The translations under genes and the position numbers were made by a program. Below, piece after piece: positions 10,894-22,199 of a stretch of 64,000 bases of DNA. The DNA lies in contig NC_045147.1 of assembly GCF_008831285.2 (NCBI RefSeq), positions 7,656,334 through 7,720,333 on the forward strand. Direction: 5' to 3'. The first letter of the stretch is position 1, and each line of letters begins with the position of its first letter. The notes beneath the pieces are model-generated. The model made no database searches. It had not been told where the DNA came from and saw only the letters and a program-made list of their open reading frames with translations. The DNA comes from Nymphaea colorata (lineage: Eukaryota; Streptophyta; Magnoliopsida; Nymphaeales; Nymphaeaceae).

Positions 10894-13800
10894 TGGTTCT
10901 TCCTACTGTCCAAACTGTACTGCACATAGTGATCTTCTATCACTATATAGTGGGCACATCAGACTCAAAAAAATTTAACAACTATTTTTTTATGGAAAAC
11001 ATGATCTATATAAAGAATTGCAAGCTTTTGAGTTTTGAATTTCCCCAAATGCCTGAAAATTTGTTGGTACTAATCTAATTATCATCCTTACTAAACATAT
11101 GATTCAAATAATGTCTCTGCTGCCAAAGTATTAAAAAAAACCTGGAAGAATAACGATCACAAAATTTGAATTTTTGATGCCCTTCTAACCATTGGAACCC
11201 AGATGTGTTTGTATGTACACAACGCATGCCAGCCACTGGCAAGAAGAAGGAATGCCTCATCTAGATCGCTTAAGATCTCATATAACTTACTGATGTCTTC
11301 TATGGACCTCTTCAGCATTTTGCAAGGACTGTTAAAATAGGGGATACTCTCTCATGCTTATGAGATGATGTGCCAACTTTGTTCTAATATATAGGTGTAC
11401 TTGTATCATATATCAGGAGCTAAAATTGGTCATTGTTAGAGGGCATCTGCATAAGTCTCTCAACAATGCATGCTCATTGTCAAAGGACAAAATCTCACGT
11501 AGCTGCAGGTGCAGGTGTCTTCGCACAAAACACAACAGAAAACCACTATTACAAGAACATGGGTACAGAAAGGAAGGCATCACATATATACAATCGATGT
11601 ATGCATGCATATCTTTGTTTCTATGAAAAGACATTACACAGGCATGAATGGGTCATTCTCCATCCATTTGATGTATGTATGAATGTCTTCATTTCTGTAC
11701 AAAGACAAATACAGACACAAGCATTAATGGGCCATTCTCCATCAATTCTTGTTGAAAAATAGATCGGCCATACAATGCCAGAGGATGATACACTGCTTGA
11801 ATAAAAAAGGCAGCTTGCAAGAAGATCTGATGTCCATTCTTTTTCTGCTTGAATAAAAAGGGCAGCTTGCAAAAAGATCTGATGTCCATTCTTTTTGTTC
11901 ATACTGATAAATTTTTGACAAAACAAAAATGTCCAATATGCATACCAAATGCCTGACTCTTTCATGTTCAAGAAGTGTTGTTTTAACACAAGAAATCAGC
12001 ATAGATAGGACCATCTGGATTGTCCATGTAAATAGTAAATCATATTGTACAAAGTGAAGGGCCTATATATGTCCTCTGTGCTGACTTAAGGTTTTAATGA
12101 CGCCTTTCCAGAATTAAGTGATTTCAAGGACATATCAAACCATATAAGCCTCAAGGCAACATCTATGAAACTGTTATTGCTATTCAAACATTCCATAGAA
12201 CAGTGCACTTCTTTTGATCATTTGCCTTCCTAAGTCCTGTTCAGTATTGAAATCATATTTGGGAAAGCAAACTATGAAAAGTGGACTAGAAGAAAGATCA
12301 GGAATTATTCCTAGGGTCATAGGTCATTTGATGGCATTCAATACCTTCCACCGTACATGCTTGCAGAAGTGAAAAATCTTGAATTTGGACCAAGGCACCC
12401 TTGAGATAGAACCAAAAAAGAAGCACATAAGCTAATATTCATAAAGTAAATAACTAAACCTGCATGATCAGAATGGTGTCATGACTTCAGTGATTAAGAC
12501 AAGCATGAACTCAAGTCAATCAACTTATATTTACCTTCTTATGCAAAATGGATGATAAATGCTTAATCTTCGTCGTAAGCACTGCAACTGCCTATATACA
12601 CACATTTGAGGTTTATGTAACAAGGCCTATGAAATCTATGATATTTTTAAAAATGTTAGAAGGCATTAACCTTCCCATTTTATATTTTCACTGGATTTTG
12701 CAGCAAAGACCAACACAAACCAACTTGGTCAAATATATCAGTATATGCATTGGTTCCACATAGGTATTACCATATTAAATTACCAGAGAACAAGTTCTGG
12801 AATTATTTCAACACCAATGGCAGATCAAATAGTAGCAGTTGCAGGATTATAAGTCCTCTGCAGCCACCACAGTTTTGGCAAGGCTATCTGTTATGTCAAA
12901 TTGCATTACCAGAACCATAATATGCCTTTCCTACAAAGATATATAGGACCTTGCTGGATTATCTTTGGAAGACCTAAATTCAGAAAAACACATCTCAGCA
13001 ATTATCAAATATCGTCATGGACTAAAGAAGTTAGTGATTTTCTTATAAGTATCCCCTGAAGACTTGATTTCACAACATAAACGTAATGGTCAGATAGAGC
13101 AAATCTCAATTGGAACTGTTATAAAAGCATTACCATAATGAAGGTAGGAAGTTTTACATTCGGTCGACATGGTAAAAATCTGTTTCACATTATGAAGAGA
13201 TAAGGAAGAATCTTCAAAAGGCTAAAATCCTATTAGCCTTGGCGTTAGCGGACACCCCATAGAGACATGCACTTATAAAAGATTTCTGTTGTATGGTTGT
13301 ACCACTTCTAATAAAAGCTCATTAGTTGATACTAATATGGTCAACAACATTCTATTTCTGCAATGTTGTTGTGCTCAGTATTTTAGTATTTAGTGACAAG
13401 CCCCAAAAGCAGTCCATCATCAGAAAATTCAATCATATTGCCTTGCTTAAGCTTTGTTGGCATCTTGTTGTAAAGTTTTACAAACAACAAAAGCAGAAAT
13501 TGGAATGGAGGAAATAGCTTAAAACAGGAAAACAAATGTCCCTGCTTTGGTAGTTGGCTCCCATCAAAGCCTAGGAAAAAAATGCAATTGACAAATCCAG
13601 AGGCCATACCGACGAGAAAAATGCAATTGACAAATCTAGACTTGAAATGGGGAAGTAGCTTTTAGACTTTCAGATGAATTGTGAAGCAAAAATCAAGAAG
13701 AGATTATTACTCACTTCACTGCCACTGCTGAAATCTTCAATCACTCGAAAACAGAAAGCTCCACGTCTTTCTCTCCTTCTTCCTTCTTTCAACTGAAGAG

Positions 13801-14070
13801 GCCGATGAATGGCAAAGACCAACTGGGGCAGATAACTCCATCAATGACTCCATTTAGCAGAAGAAGAAGCAAAGGAAAGCATCCGGCGGTCGCCCTTCCA
13901 TGGAGACGGAGGAGAAGGAGAGAAACAAAAAAGGCAAGAGCAGCTCGGGCGATGGAGGAGAAGGAGAGAAACAGGAAGGGCTAGGGCAGGTCGGGGGTGT
14001 CATTTGCTGCATGATCTTTTCCATGTTCGCCAATATCATATGTGACGTGCACAAAGGATCCTTTTTCCTT
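10893..14070. other. Anonymous DNA; possible minus-strand transcript start near 13.9 kb
   Basis: No recognised gene. Around 13740-13990 the composition rises to CT-rich on the minus strand with a short frame (MEGRPPDAFLCFF), which resembles a 5' UTR. No supporting downstream exons could be assembled. On the plus strand a 72-codon frame (13900-14118) starts METEEKERNKKGKSS and ends in a hydrophobic, Cys-rich part that crosses into the tandem repeat at 14071. Neither has family support. Confidence 0.4.
11793..11896. repeat. Tandem duplication, 2 x 52 bp
   Basis: The unit beginning CTGCTTGAATAAAAA occurs at 11793-11844 and 11845-11896 with two or three differences. A looser duplication of a CATTCTCCATC-containing block lies just to the left (11640-11745). 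Confidence 0.9.
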
Positions 14071-14270
14071 CCCAATATCGTGAACTTTGTGCATTGTAGT
14101 GCTTGCAAGTCCCAGTGAGTGCATAGCGAACAGTGGGACACGTGCACAAATGTCAATGTCAATTGTTCTTCCCAATATCGTGAACCTTGTGAATTGTAGT
14201 GCTTGCAAGTCCCAGTGAGTGCATAGCGAATAGTGAGACACGTGCACAAATGTCAATGTCAATTGTTCAT
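14071..14270. repeat. Tandem duplication, 2 x 100 bp
   Basis: Units at 14071-14170 and 14171-14270 share CCCAATATCGTGAAC, GTAGTGCTTGCAAGTCCCAG and ACACGTGCACAAATGTCAAT. They differ at only a few bases. A shorter repeated motif (TCCATTGTCAYAYGGTCAAT) follows at 14325-14400. Confidence 0.92.
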
Positions 14271-14606
14271 TCAACCCAGAAGTTCCACCATTCAGCGAGT
14301 ACCTCCTTAATTCGACCTTAGCGTCCATTGTCACATGGTCAATACAAGTTTGATTCACATATTTTTCGAGCTTAGCATCCATTGTCATACGGTCAATGCC
14401 GATCACGCATGCACATTTTATCGAGCAAAAAATGTAGAAACGAATGAGCACATAAAAAAAAGATAGAGAGAGAGAGAGAGAGAAGTTTAGCAAAAGCAAG
14501 AATAGCCTATTTTTTCGTACAATTTCGATCCTTTAACCCAATCCTTAACAATTATTTTATTTCTATGCACAAATATATGACAAATTCATGTTTGGTTAAG
14601 TTAAAG

Positions 14607-14744
14607 TAGTGGCAGAGCCACATATCATAGCCCACACCAGCTTACAAAAATTACCTTATTTACATAGTGGTACCCTATCAACTTTTACTTATTCATATAT
14701 AAAACACTAGTGCCTCTTGGCCACTAGTCCTGGCTTCACCACTG
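14607..14744. mobile_element. Candidate short hAT-type MITE, 138 bp
   Basis: The ends are imperfect inverted repeats: TAGTGGCAGAGCCA at the left, and CAGTGGTGAAGCCA when the right end is reverse-complemented. This YAGTGGCRRAGCCA terminus is common in small plant repeats. The flanking 8-mers agree at only 5 of 8 positions (AGTTAAAG and AGCTGCAG), so a target duplication is not firm. Confidence 0.45.
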
Positions 14745-16066
14745 AGCTGCAGCTTGCCTGCAAGCTTTGCAAACAATTTCAGCTATATAAAGTCATCAGT
14801 GTGTTAATATGAAATGCAACCCACTACACCATTTTGGGCATTAGCTGACAGGTGGAATGTTCTTTGCAATAGTGTTCTTCCTCTCCCATCCGCCGATGCC
14901 GACTAGAGTGAAAGAGAAAACTTCCTCCAACGATGCAAATATTATGACAACATTCGTGGTTGTATGCATTCATGCAATTTTTCAAGCATCTCTATATGTG
15001 GAAACTCAACTGTTTTCTATATTTCCATTGGAGGGGATTCTCAATTGACAATCGATTGTTACATTTGTGCCAATACGCAAACATCTTGATTGAACTCAAT
15101 GGCACAAACATGTCCCTGTTTTCTTTTGCTCCATCAACGGACAAGGTAAATCCCACATACTGGCTCTTTTTTTCCTAATCATTTTGTGGATTAGCTAGCC
15201 GATGACAATATGTCGTGCAACCCTATTGAAGCAGCTCGGGGACACAAAAACATCCCTGTTTTCTTTTGTTCCATCTATGAACAAGGTAAATCCCACAAAC
15301 CGGATTTGTTTTCATCACTAGTTGCAGAGATTTTCACGATCGTTAGTTCTTCCCTTCCCCCATTCATTTGATGCAATCATCTTCTTCCGCTGGATTTCTC
15401 TCCATTTGATTGTGCAAGGATCCTGTTGGCTGAAATTACCATTGTTTGATCATATTTCTGAGTTAAAAAGCAATCTCTATGGTTGTTAAAACTCTGGCCA
15501 GTTAATGGTTTTTTTTATTATCATTAGTTGTAGACATTTAGAAAGCAAGTTAGTTCTTCCCCTTTCTCTAGACTTATGTCATTTTGTGAAAGATGTGTTT
15601 TGTGGCCCCCTTGATATCTTTCATAGAAGCTTCTTCTAGACATGTAATATGTTTAGTTACAACATTGATGTTTGATGCTCAGCAGTTGATTTTGTCAGTT
15701 TCTCAATCAAGCGTGCAGCTTCTTCTTTTTGTAACATGGATGAACATACCGAGATAATGCCCCCATTGGCTTCACCTACAGTAATGAACATAAAAATAGA
15801 TTGAACTGACTCCTACCAATACTTTTTGTGGATCTATCTCCTTTCTTATATTTGTGACTTGTGAGAATGAAAATCACGACTTCATCATATGTGTTTATTA
15901 TGGTCTACACTCTTAACAAAGTTCTCCGTAAAACACCATGTTTGTACTGCTTATCTATGTGTCGTATTTACTTGTTTAGATCAACAATGTCAATGCTCTA
16001 ACAAACCTCTTGTTGGTTCCAAGTTAGTCTTCTTCAAGGACAAGTTGAATATATTTGAGATCAGCC
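14745..16066. other. Anonymous DNA with an internal duplicated block
   Basis: A block around CCCTGTTTTCTTTTGYTCCAT followed by ACAAGGTAAATCCCACA occurs at about 15112-15160 and again at 15253-15300. No exon series or transposon terminus was recognised. Confidence 0.4.
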
Positions 16067-16197
16067 TAAGGGCCCGTTTGATTGCCCGGGTGAAAAGGAG
16101 AAAACAGGTGAAATGTGTACGGGCGGGTGAAATTTCACCTGCCCGACTGAAAACGCATCAAACGGGGTGAAACTTCACCCGTTTAACGCAAAAAGAA

Positions 16198-16217
16198 GCG
16201 GGTGAAATTTCACCCGC
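16198..16217. repeat. Perfect 20-bp palindrome in Tourist-like element
   Basis: GCGGGTGAAATTTCACCCGC reads the same on both strands. It is the third of three GGTGAAATTTCACC-type palindromes within 100 bp of the left terminus. Confidence 0.95.
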
Positions 16218-18061
16218 TCGAAAGGGAATGCTCGGAGTCCATCGCACCTCTCCTCTTCCCTCTCACTTCTCCTCCTCCCTCGCAGCTCCTCCTCCCTCGC
16301 TGATGCCTTCCCTCCGCAGCTCCTCCTCCCTCACAGCTCCTCCTAAGAGCCCGATTTCACCCCTCTCCTCTTCCCTCCGTAGCTCCTCCTCCCTGGCTAA
16401 TGTCTTCCCTCCGCAGCTCCTCCTCCCTCTCCTCTTCCCTCGCTGATGCCTTCCCTCCGCAGCTCCTCCTCTCTCGCTGTGCCATCGCCTGTTCACCCTC
16501 CTTCTTCTTTTGTTCTTCTTTTGATTTGGGCGATTTGGAGTTCCGATTTGGGGGTTTTTGCCTTACATCGGTGTGGAGTTCCGATTTGGGCGTTTCCTCC
16601 TCTTCTCATTTTCTGATCGGTGTTTTTCCCTTTCTGGTGCTTTTCTTTTTCTATTGTTTATGTTCTCAAGAAAACGTTGGGCACTTCCAAGTTCCAACAA
16701 TCGAAAAAACTGCAGAGAACAAAATAAACGTGAAGCTGAGAAGTAAATGGAAGAAATGTAAACACAAATGAGTAAATGATTATGCAGAGATGCTCAAATG
16801 CAGATGTTGATGGCCACAATTTTGAGAACCAATATATGGGTAGGAGATGAAAGTAACAATAGAAAAAAAATGTGTGGTTTACTTACTTAATTCCATTTGA
16901 GGTGAATGAGGTTTTCATCTTTGCTTTCCTGCTGCATTTGAGTGATATTCTTCAAGACTACCGATTCTGGGAGGTGATTTTGCCTAAAGGCATATAATTG
17001 TTGAATCCTTTCTGTGGGCTACAAAAGTTGAATCCTTTCTGTAGTTGCATCCATTTAATCTCCTGTTAGCTAACTTGTTTCGTAATCTGTGGCTGTTTGG
17101 GAGAACATGTTATGATTGGTTGGTCTATTCTCTTTATGGATATAAAGATTCTCAAACAAATATCTTATTATTGGTTAGCAACATCATATGCTTAAACTGT
17201 GCTTGATTAGTAGCAGGTAAGGAAATTCAGAATGAACAAATATTCAGTTGTTCTTGGCTTTGGCAGCAGCCAGAGCTAGAAATCTAAGTTAAGGGGAGAC
17301 CAGTACATAGTAAAATGAAAAAGGAAAGTTGAAAACAGATTGCTAATTAATGTTAGACAGTTGAAGCATGAAACCAGTTTGGAATTCTTAGTTAAACTGT
17401 AAATATGATTGATCCGATTTTGCTTCTTGGCTAGATAGAATGCCTTGAGTACTCCCTCATTCTTTTTCTCTTATGAATTTTTAATCTTCTCAATTTTTTT
17501 AGTACTATTTATGGCTCATCAGTTAATTTGCTGCTACTCAGGGGGGCACATACCCTCCTTGTAATGATGGTAGACTGGGGTGACACATAGTTTCTGATAT
17601 ATAAGATGTGTACAACCTGATAATCAAATCTCAAAGATTCTTAGTTCTACCTGAGGTGTCCATTCTCTATAGTAAGAAATTTTATAGTGGTTGAAAGTTT
17701 TTTTCGATGACCTTTCCATGCTAGTTCATTTATGCCCCAACATGGCCCATCTTTCTGTTAACATGAAGAGGTACTAAGTTGTAAATAAAACAGGTTAAAC
17801 ACGATATCAGTTTTGCTCACTGTTGTTACGTATTGACCAATATATCACATTGTATAACGGCTCGCATAACCTTACTAACAGTTCTAAAAAAAGTCTCTCA
17901 ATTTTTCTATCATGTGCATCAAACAGGGTTAATTTTACCCTATAAAAAACTACCATGTGCATCAAACAGGGTTAAATTCACCAGGTTAAATTTTTCTTGT
18001 GCATCAAACAGAAACTCAGATTGGAAGAGGGAGAAATTTCATCATGTAAATTTTTCTAAAA

Positions 18062-18081
18062 AAATTTACCATGGTAAATTT
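18062..18081. repeat. Perfect 20-bp palindrome near right end of Tourist-like element
   Basis: AAATTTACCATGGTAAATTT is self-complementary and lies 36 bp inside the right terminus. Its placement mirrors the palindromes at the left end, but the sequence is different. Confidence 0.95.
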
Positions 18082-18120
18082 ACCACATTAAATTCTTCTC
18101 TGCCATCAAACGAGCCCTAA

Positions 18121-18890
18121 AGGAAGCTCTTACGTAATGAGCAAGGCTAGCTAATTAAGACGAGGAACGTTTTTTTAACAACAAAAGGCTTACACATACC
18201 AGTGTAAACAGACTTTATGACTTGAGGGAATTGAAAAACCTTTTCTTTTTGTCATCGTAGGGTCATTGATTCCAAGCTTGTTTTATTGATCAAGCAAGCT
18301 ATTATATCGTTTACTAAAAATTGGGTGGTGTGTTACTTTGTGAAAAGGCACAATGGGACCACCACCATCGTAATTGGCTTCTAAGTGACAAAAACAACAT
18401 CTGGTTCCTTTTTTCCACTTCTACAGGTTTCTTGTGGGCCTTGTGTGGATCTCAATTAGCTCAAGTGGGTTTGAGTTCAATTGGTTAGCTGGGTTTAGTA
18501 GTTTTGGCTTAGTGGTGGGTCCCATTATTGGGGACAAAATTAAGGTTTGAGTGAAAGTACATGAATTATGCAATTTCCAATATGGAAATTTGGTGTATAA
18601 ATATGGTGAAAATTCTAATCGTAACCCAAAATGACCACCAAATGATAATTTCACAACTATCACAAATATTTCAACTTTAGGGGATTGCGTTTCTCTAAAC
18701 AAGACTGTGGGGATAGTTTCACTTCCAAATAGAGTCTAGTTTGAGTTCCACTTGGAAATTCAGTCTAATGTTCTTTGAAAACAACTTTTCTAAAATGATT
18801 GACCTCAAAATTTTAAAACCTGCTAAGTGCATTGATGAAGTGAAACATGTTAACTAGAGAAATTATATGTTTGACGGGTTTCAAATGAAA
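18121..18890. other. Anonymous DNA between two MITEs
   Basis: AT-rich sequence with no recognised gene. The minus frame at 18421-18702 has no family resemblance. Confidence 0.4.
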
Positions 18891-18898
18891 TTCTCACT

Positions 18899-19144
18899 TC
18901 AAGTCACACGAGTGCGCTAGTGCAGGTGTGGCCTGACACGGCATCCAACTCGGTCAAACCGAATCGGGTGTTGCTGACCGCACCCGTTCATCTTTTCTCT
19001 TGTTTTTTTTCATTGTTTTCCTTCTCTTATCTTTCCCTCTTCTTTTTTCCCTTTTCTCTCTCTTTCCCCCTTTATTTAATTTAATAGAACTTTGAAAAAA
19101 AAAAGTTTAAAAATATAGACAAATAAAATTACTTATATAACAAA

Positions 19145-19184
<40 letters not shown>

Positions 19185-19264
19185 TTTCGCAGCACGCACA
19201 CCTAATTTTTTTGGAACTTGCCACATCCCGCACCGGCATCGGCACCCTCACCCATGTGATGTAG
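18899..19264. mobile_element. hAT MITE, 366 bp, same family as the golgin intron elements
   Basis: An exact 8-bp target duplication TTCTCACT flanks it (18891-18898 and 19265-19272). The reverse-complemented right end, CTACATCACATGGGTGAGGG, closely matches the terminus CTATGTCACATAGGTACGGG of the large hAT element at 50738. The left end TCAAGTCACACGAGTGCG is more diverged. Subterminal GTGCGGGTGC-type motifs occur at both ends. The centre holds a poly-pyrimidine stretch and a (TA)n tract (19146-19182). It has no coding capacity. Confidence 0.85.
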
Positions 19265-19272
19265 TTCTCACT

Positions 19273-20346
19273 AGATACGCGAAGAAGAACACAATTGGGA
19301 CTGAAATGACATGAATTTGATAGGGAAAATGAAGGCTTGATGAAAATTCTAGCTAAGACAAGATCAAAATAGCCTTTATAGTAATTGAAATTAAGTTATT
19401 AGAATGAAGGAATGAACTAGCTTTGACTAATAGTAGGTGACTATAGGCTTATGGTCACCTACGATTAAGCTAAACATAGTATGATGATCTAAGCTTGGAC
19501 AAGGTTGGAAATACTTAGTTTCAGCTAGAATTGATGCATAACACTTGTTGAGTGAAGTGAAATGACCCTAATGATAAAATAAAAATTGATTTGTACTGGC
19601 TCTTGGTCATCTGAACTATCAGTAAATTGACACCCAACTTATTACACCACGAATGATTGCAATAAGATTGATTTGAGCTGGAGATGTAGAATTCAGTAAG
19701 AATTGACTATTCTTGAGGAAATGGGCGCCACCATGCTCAATTTAGTTGGGTTAAAGTAGGCCGAGCTAAGCAGACAGTGGTGAGTTGCGAATGATGAGCT
19801 TTCCATTTAAGCTGGGCTCAAAACCATTTTAATTGAGGTTAAGTTGCCCCTAGCTTGTTGATAACCCTGGTATCTAAGGGTTTAGCTAAAATAGGTAGGC
19901 GATGGAAAAAATGTTTTAGACATGGTGAATTGAAATGCTATTGGTTCTCAGGTGATTTAAAATTAAACTGGAGGGGAATATGGCAAGGACATTTTGAGGT
20001 AAGGGTTTGTGAAGACTAAAATGCACATAAGATAGTTGGGAATAGTTGGACAACAATTGAAAAATGGACTAAATCATGGTAAAATGGCCAAAATGATAAA
20101 GTTAAAAGTTTTGATATGTTTACACTAGGGGTCATCTTGAACATCTCCTTAGTGTTCAACATGGCCATGTTCACTGCAAAAGCCAACAACTGGAAATTGT
20201 TAGCAAAAGAAGCATCCCTATGTCTAGTAAACAAATACCTTCTGTTCATTTATTTACTTGCTTGCTAATTTATCCACTTTTTGTCCCTACTTTTTACCTT
20301 ATTTTTGTTTGTTTTTATCTAATTTTGCAAGTGGAGATTGTCGAAG
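19273..20346. other. Anonymous DNA left of the nested retrotransposons
   Basis: No recognised gene. There are no clear repeats beyond ordinary AT-rich low complexity. Confidence 0.4.
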
Positions 20347-20351
20347 ATTGG

Positions 20352-20605
20352 TGTTAGCGTTTGCTAGCACTCACACACGCTAATTGAAGCCCAGCTTCCC
20401 CAAATGATGATTTCATTAACATTAGGGTTTCATGCCAAACTAGACAAGTACATAGCATCTCGACGACCTAATGGACTGGGTTTCTTGCGCCTAACTGATC
20501 TGCGCTCTCCACCGCAGACCTATCTACCAACTAAAACATAAAATAGTAAGATGACATTAAAAGGCCCTTAGTCCCAACCCGATGGCATTAGGTCTGAGCC
20601 TAACA
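20352..20605 (-). repeat. Chromovirus 3' LTR, 254 bp
   Basis: It begins TGTTAGCGTTTGCTAG and ends GAGCCTAACA on the plus strand. It matches the split LTR on the right, which lacks about 75 bp of it (around 20480-20555). The adjacent inner sequence, reverse-complemented, is AAGGGGGAAATAAC, a polypurine tract that fits a minus-strand element. Confidence 0.93.
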
Positions 20606-20620
20606 GTTATTTCCCCCTTC
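20606..20620 (-). other. Polypurine tract of the chromovirus
   Basis: On the minus strand it reads GAAGGGGGAAATAAC directly before the 3' LTR. This is the plus-strand DNA primer site. It confirms the orientation. Confidence 0.8.
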
Positions 20621-20635
20621 AGTAACGCCTTGACC

Positions 20636-22160
20636 TCAATGTGTGAAGTCAGAAAACCTCCTTGTGACCTCTTCAGCAGGCTCCCATGCTGCAGGGAGAT
20701 CATCATAATTGGACCATTCTATCAGCCATTCCTCTACTACAGCTCCTTCTTTAGTAACCTTTTGACTTTCTAACCGTAGGTAAGGACGGATGGACTCATT
20801 CCCTTCCAGCACAGGTGCAGTCTATGCCTGTTCTATAGCAATGGTAGTTGACCAGGGCTTCAACTTCGGCACATGAAATACCAGGTGAATGGCACTTCCC
20901 TCTGGCAACTGCAGCTGATATGCAAGAGGTCCTAATCTGTGTATCACTCAGTAAGGGCCCACAAAGCATGGGGCAAACTTACTATACCCCTTGGGTAGGC
21001 AGGACCCTGTGTGTGGAGGCATACGCAAGTAAACCAAATCTTCTACTGCGTGCTACTGATCCTTGTGCCTGCGGTTGTACTGCAGCACCATCCTATTTCG
21101 AGCAGCCACTAGGTGCTGCTTCAGGTCCCTCAACACTTCATCACGGCAACATAGTTGAATGTCAACAACTGTTTATTTTGCACACCTAGGCCTCCGTATA
21201 TCAGGGGGAAGTCTTCCATATACCGCCTCAAACGGAGAGAGTCCAGTGGTTGAGTGCCAATGTGTGTTATAGGCAAGCTCTGCCTACTACAAGTAATTTG
21301 CCCACAGTCTTGGTCGCTGGCGTGCAAAACAGCGTAGCTGAGTTTCTAGACACTTATTAACTATTTGGGTTTGGTCATCTGTTTGTTGTGGATGGTATGT
21401 TGTACTTAACTGCAGCTTGGTCCCCTATAGTTTAAAATGTTCATTCCAAAATGTGTTCAAGAATAGAGGATCATGGTTACTGGTAATGTCTGTGGCATGC
21501 CAAGTAACCTTCCCACACAGTCTTGAAAGCTTTTGGCCATTGACTTAGCTGTATAGAGGTGTGACAGCAGTATAAAGTGGGCATATTTGGAGAGGCAATC
21601 TACCACAACCACGATCACCGACTTCCCTCATGAGGAAGGCCCACGATGAAGTCCATCAAAAGGTCCTTCCAAATGAGCTATGGGATCGACAAGGGCTGAA
21701 GCAATCCTGTTGGTTTTAAGGAGTCATTCTTTTTGCACTGACAGATGTCTCAGCTCATATTCTCGTATAGTCTTCTTCATGCCACACTAGAAAAACGTGG
21801 GATGTATTCGCCAATAAGTTTCTTCTGCTTCCTCATGGTCAGACCAGTTCGTGTTGTGGAAATGATCCATAAGTATTCCAGGTAAGTCTGATTTGGGGGG
21901 AATGAAGATCTTGCCATTGCAGTATAGGTATGGCTCCTGCAAGTGTACCCATAACTCCTCTTAGTGTTGGACTGCAGTTGGGCCTTGATGCATTGGACAG
22001 AAACAGCCTGTTGGTGAGCCACCCGAATCTTATCCCGCAGGGCAGCTTGAATGTGAGACAGCCATTTGAACAACTTGGTTTTACTACTCTACAACATGTG
22101 ATAATCCATCTACTACATAGTTTTCCTTTCCCTTTTGGAACATCACTTCAAAGTCGAATT
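20636..22160 (-). pseudogene. Chromovirus integrase with C-terminal chromodomain, broken
   Basis: Going down the minus strand: DHFHNTNWSDHEEAEETYWR (His residues of the zinc-binding HHCC), then VVVDCLSKYAHF (first catalytic Asp, about 21600) and SNHDPLFLNTFW (second Asp, about 21460). Further on are AELAYNTHWHSTTGLSPFE (about 21250) and ARNRMVLQYNRRHKDQ (about 21080). YQLQLPEGSAIHLVFHVPKL follows (about 20880). The protein ends with the chromodomain core VEEWLIEWSNYDDLPAAWEP, and the stop is at 20636-20638. In-frame stops occur in several places, including the first HHCC Cys position (TGA), after WANYL and after RPRCAK. The chromodomain directs integration into marked chromatin in this lineage. 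Confidence 0.9.
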
Positions 22161-22199
22161 CCATGAATTTGAGTATTCATTTTGGAGGGCTAGTGAAAG

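Larger units (their letters stand above)
16070..18117. mobile_element. Tourist-like (PIF/Harbinger) non-autonomous element, 2048 bp
   Basis: The left end GGGCCCGTTTGATTGCCC and the reverse complement of the right end GGGCTCGTTTGATGGC form terminal inverted repeats. The element is flanked by TAA on both sides (16067-16069 and 18118-18120), the 3-bp target preference of PIF/Harbinger. Near-perfect palindromes crowd the left subterminal region (16120-16145, 16160-16184, 16198-16217). A perfect 20-bp palindrome lies near the right end (18062-18081). The interior has a CT-rich GC block (16240-16500) built from repeats of CAGCTCCTCCTCCCTC and otherwise AT-rich filler. No transposase was seen, so it must be moved in trans, if at all. 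Confidence 0.85.

Noticed and set aside
11433-11989. Overlapping frames on both strands around 11.4-12.0 kb
   Set aside because: They arise from duplicated segments (52-bp tandem repeat and the CATTCTCCATC block); no exon signals or family match.
20848-21189. 113-codon plus-strand frame
   Set aside because: It lies antisense to the chromovirus integrase C-terminus, whose minus-strand motifs explain the sequence.
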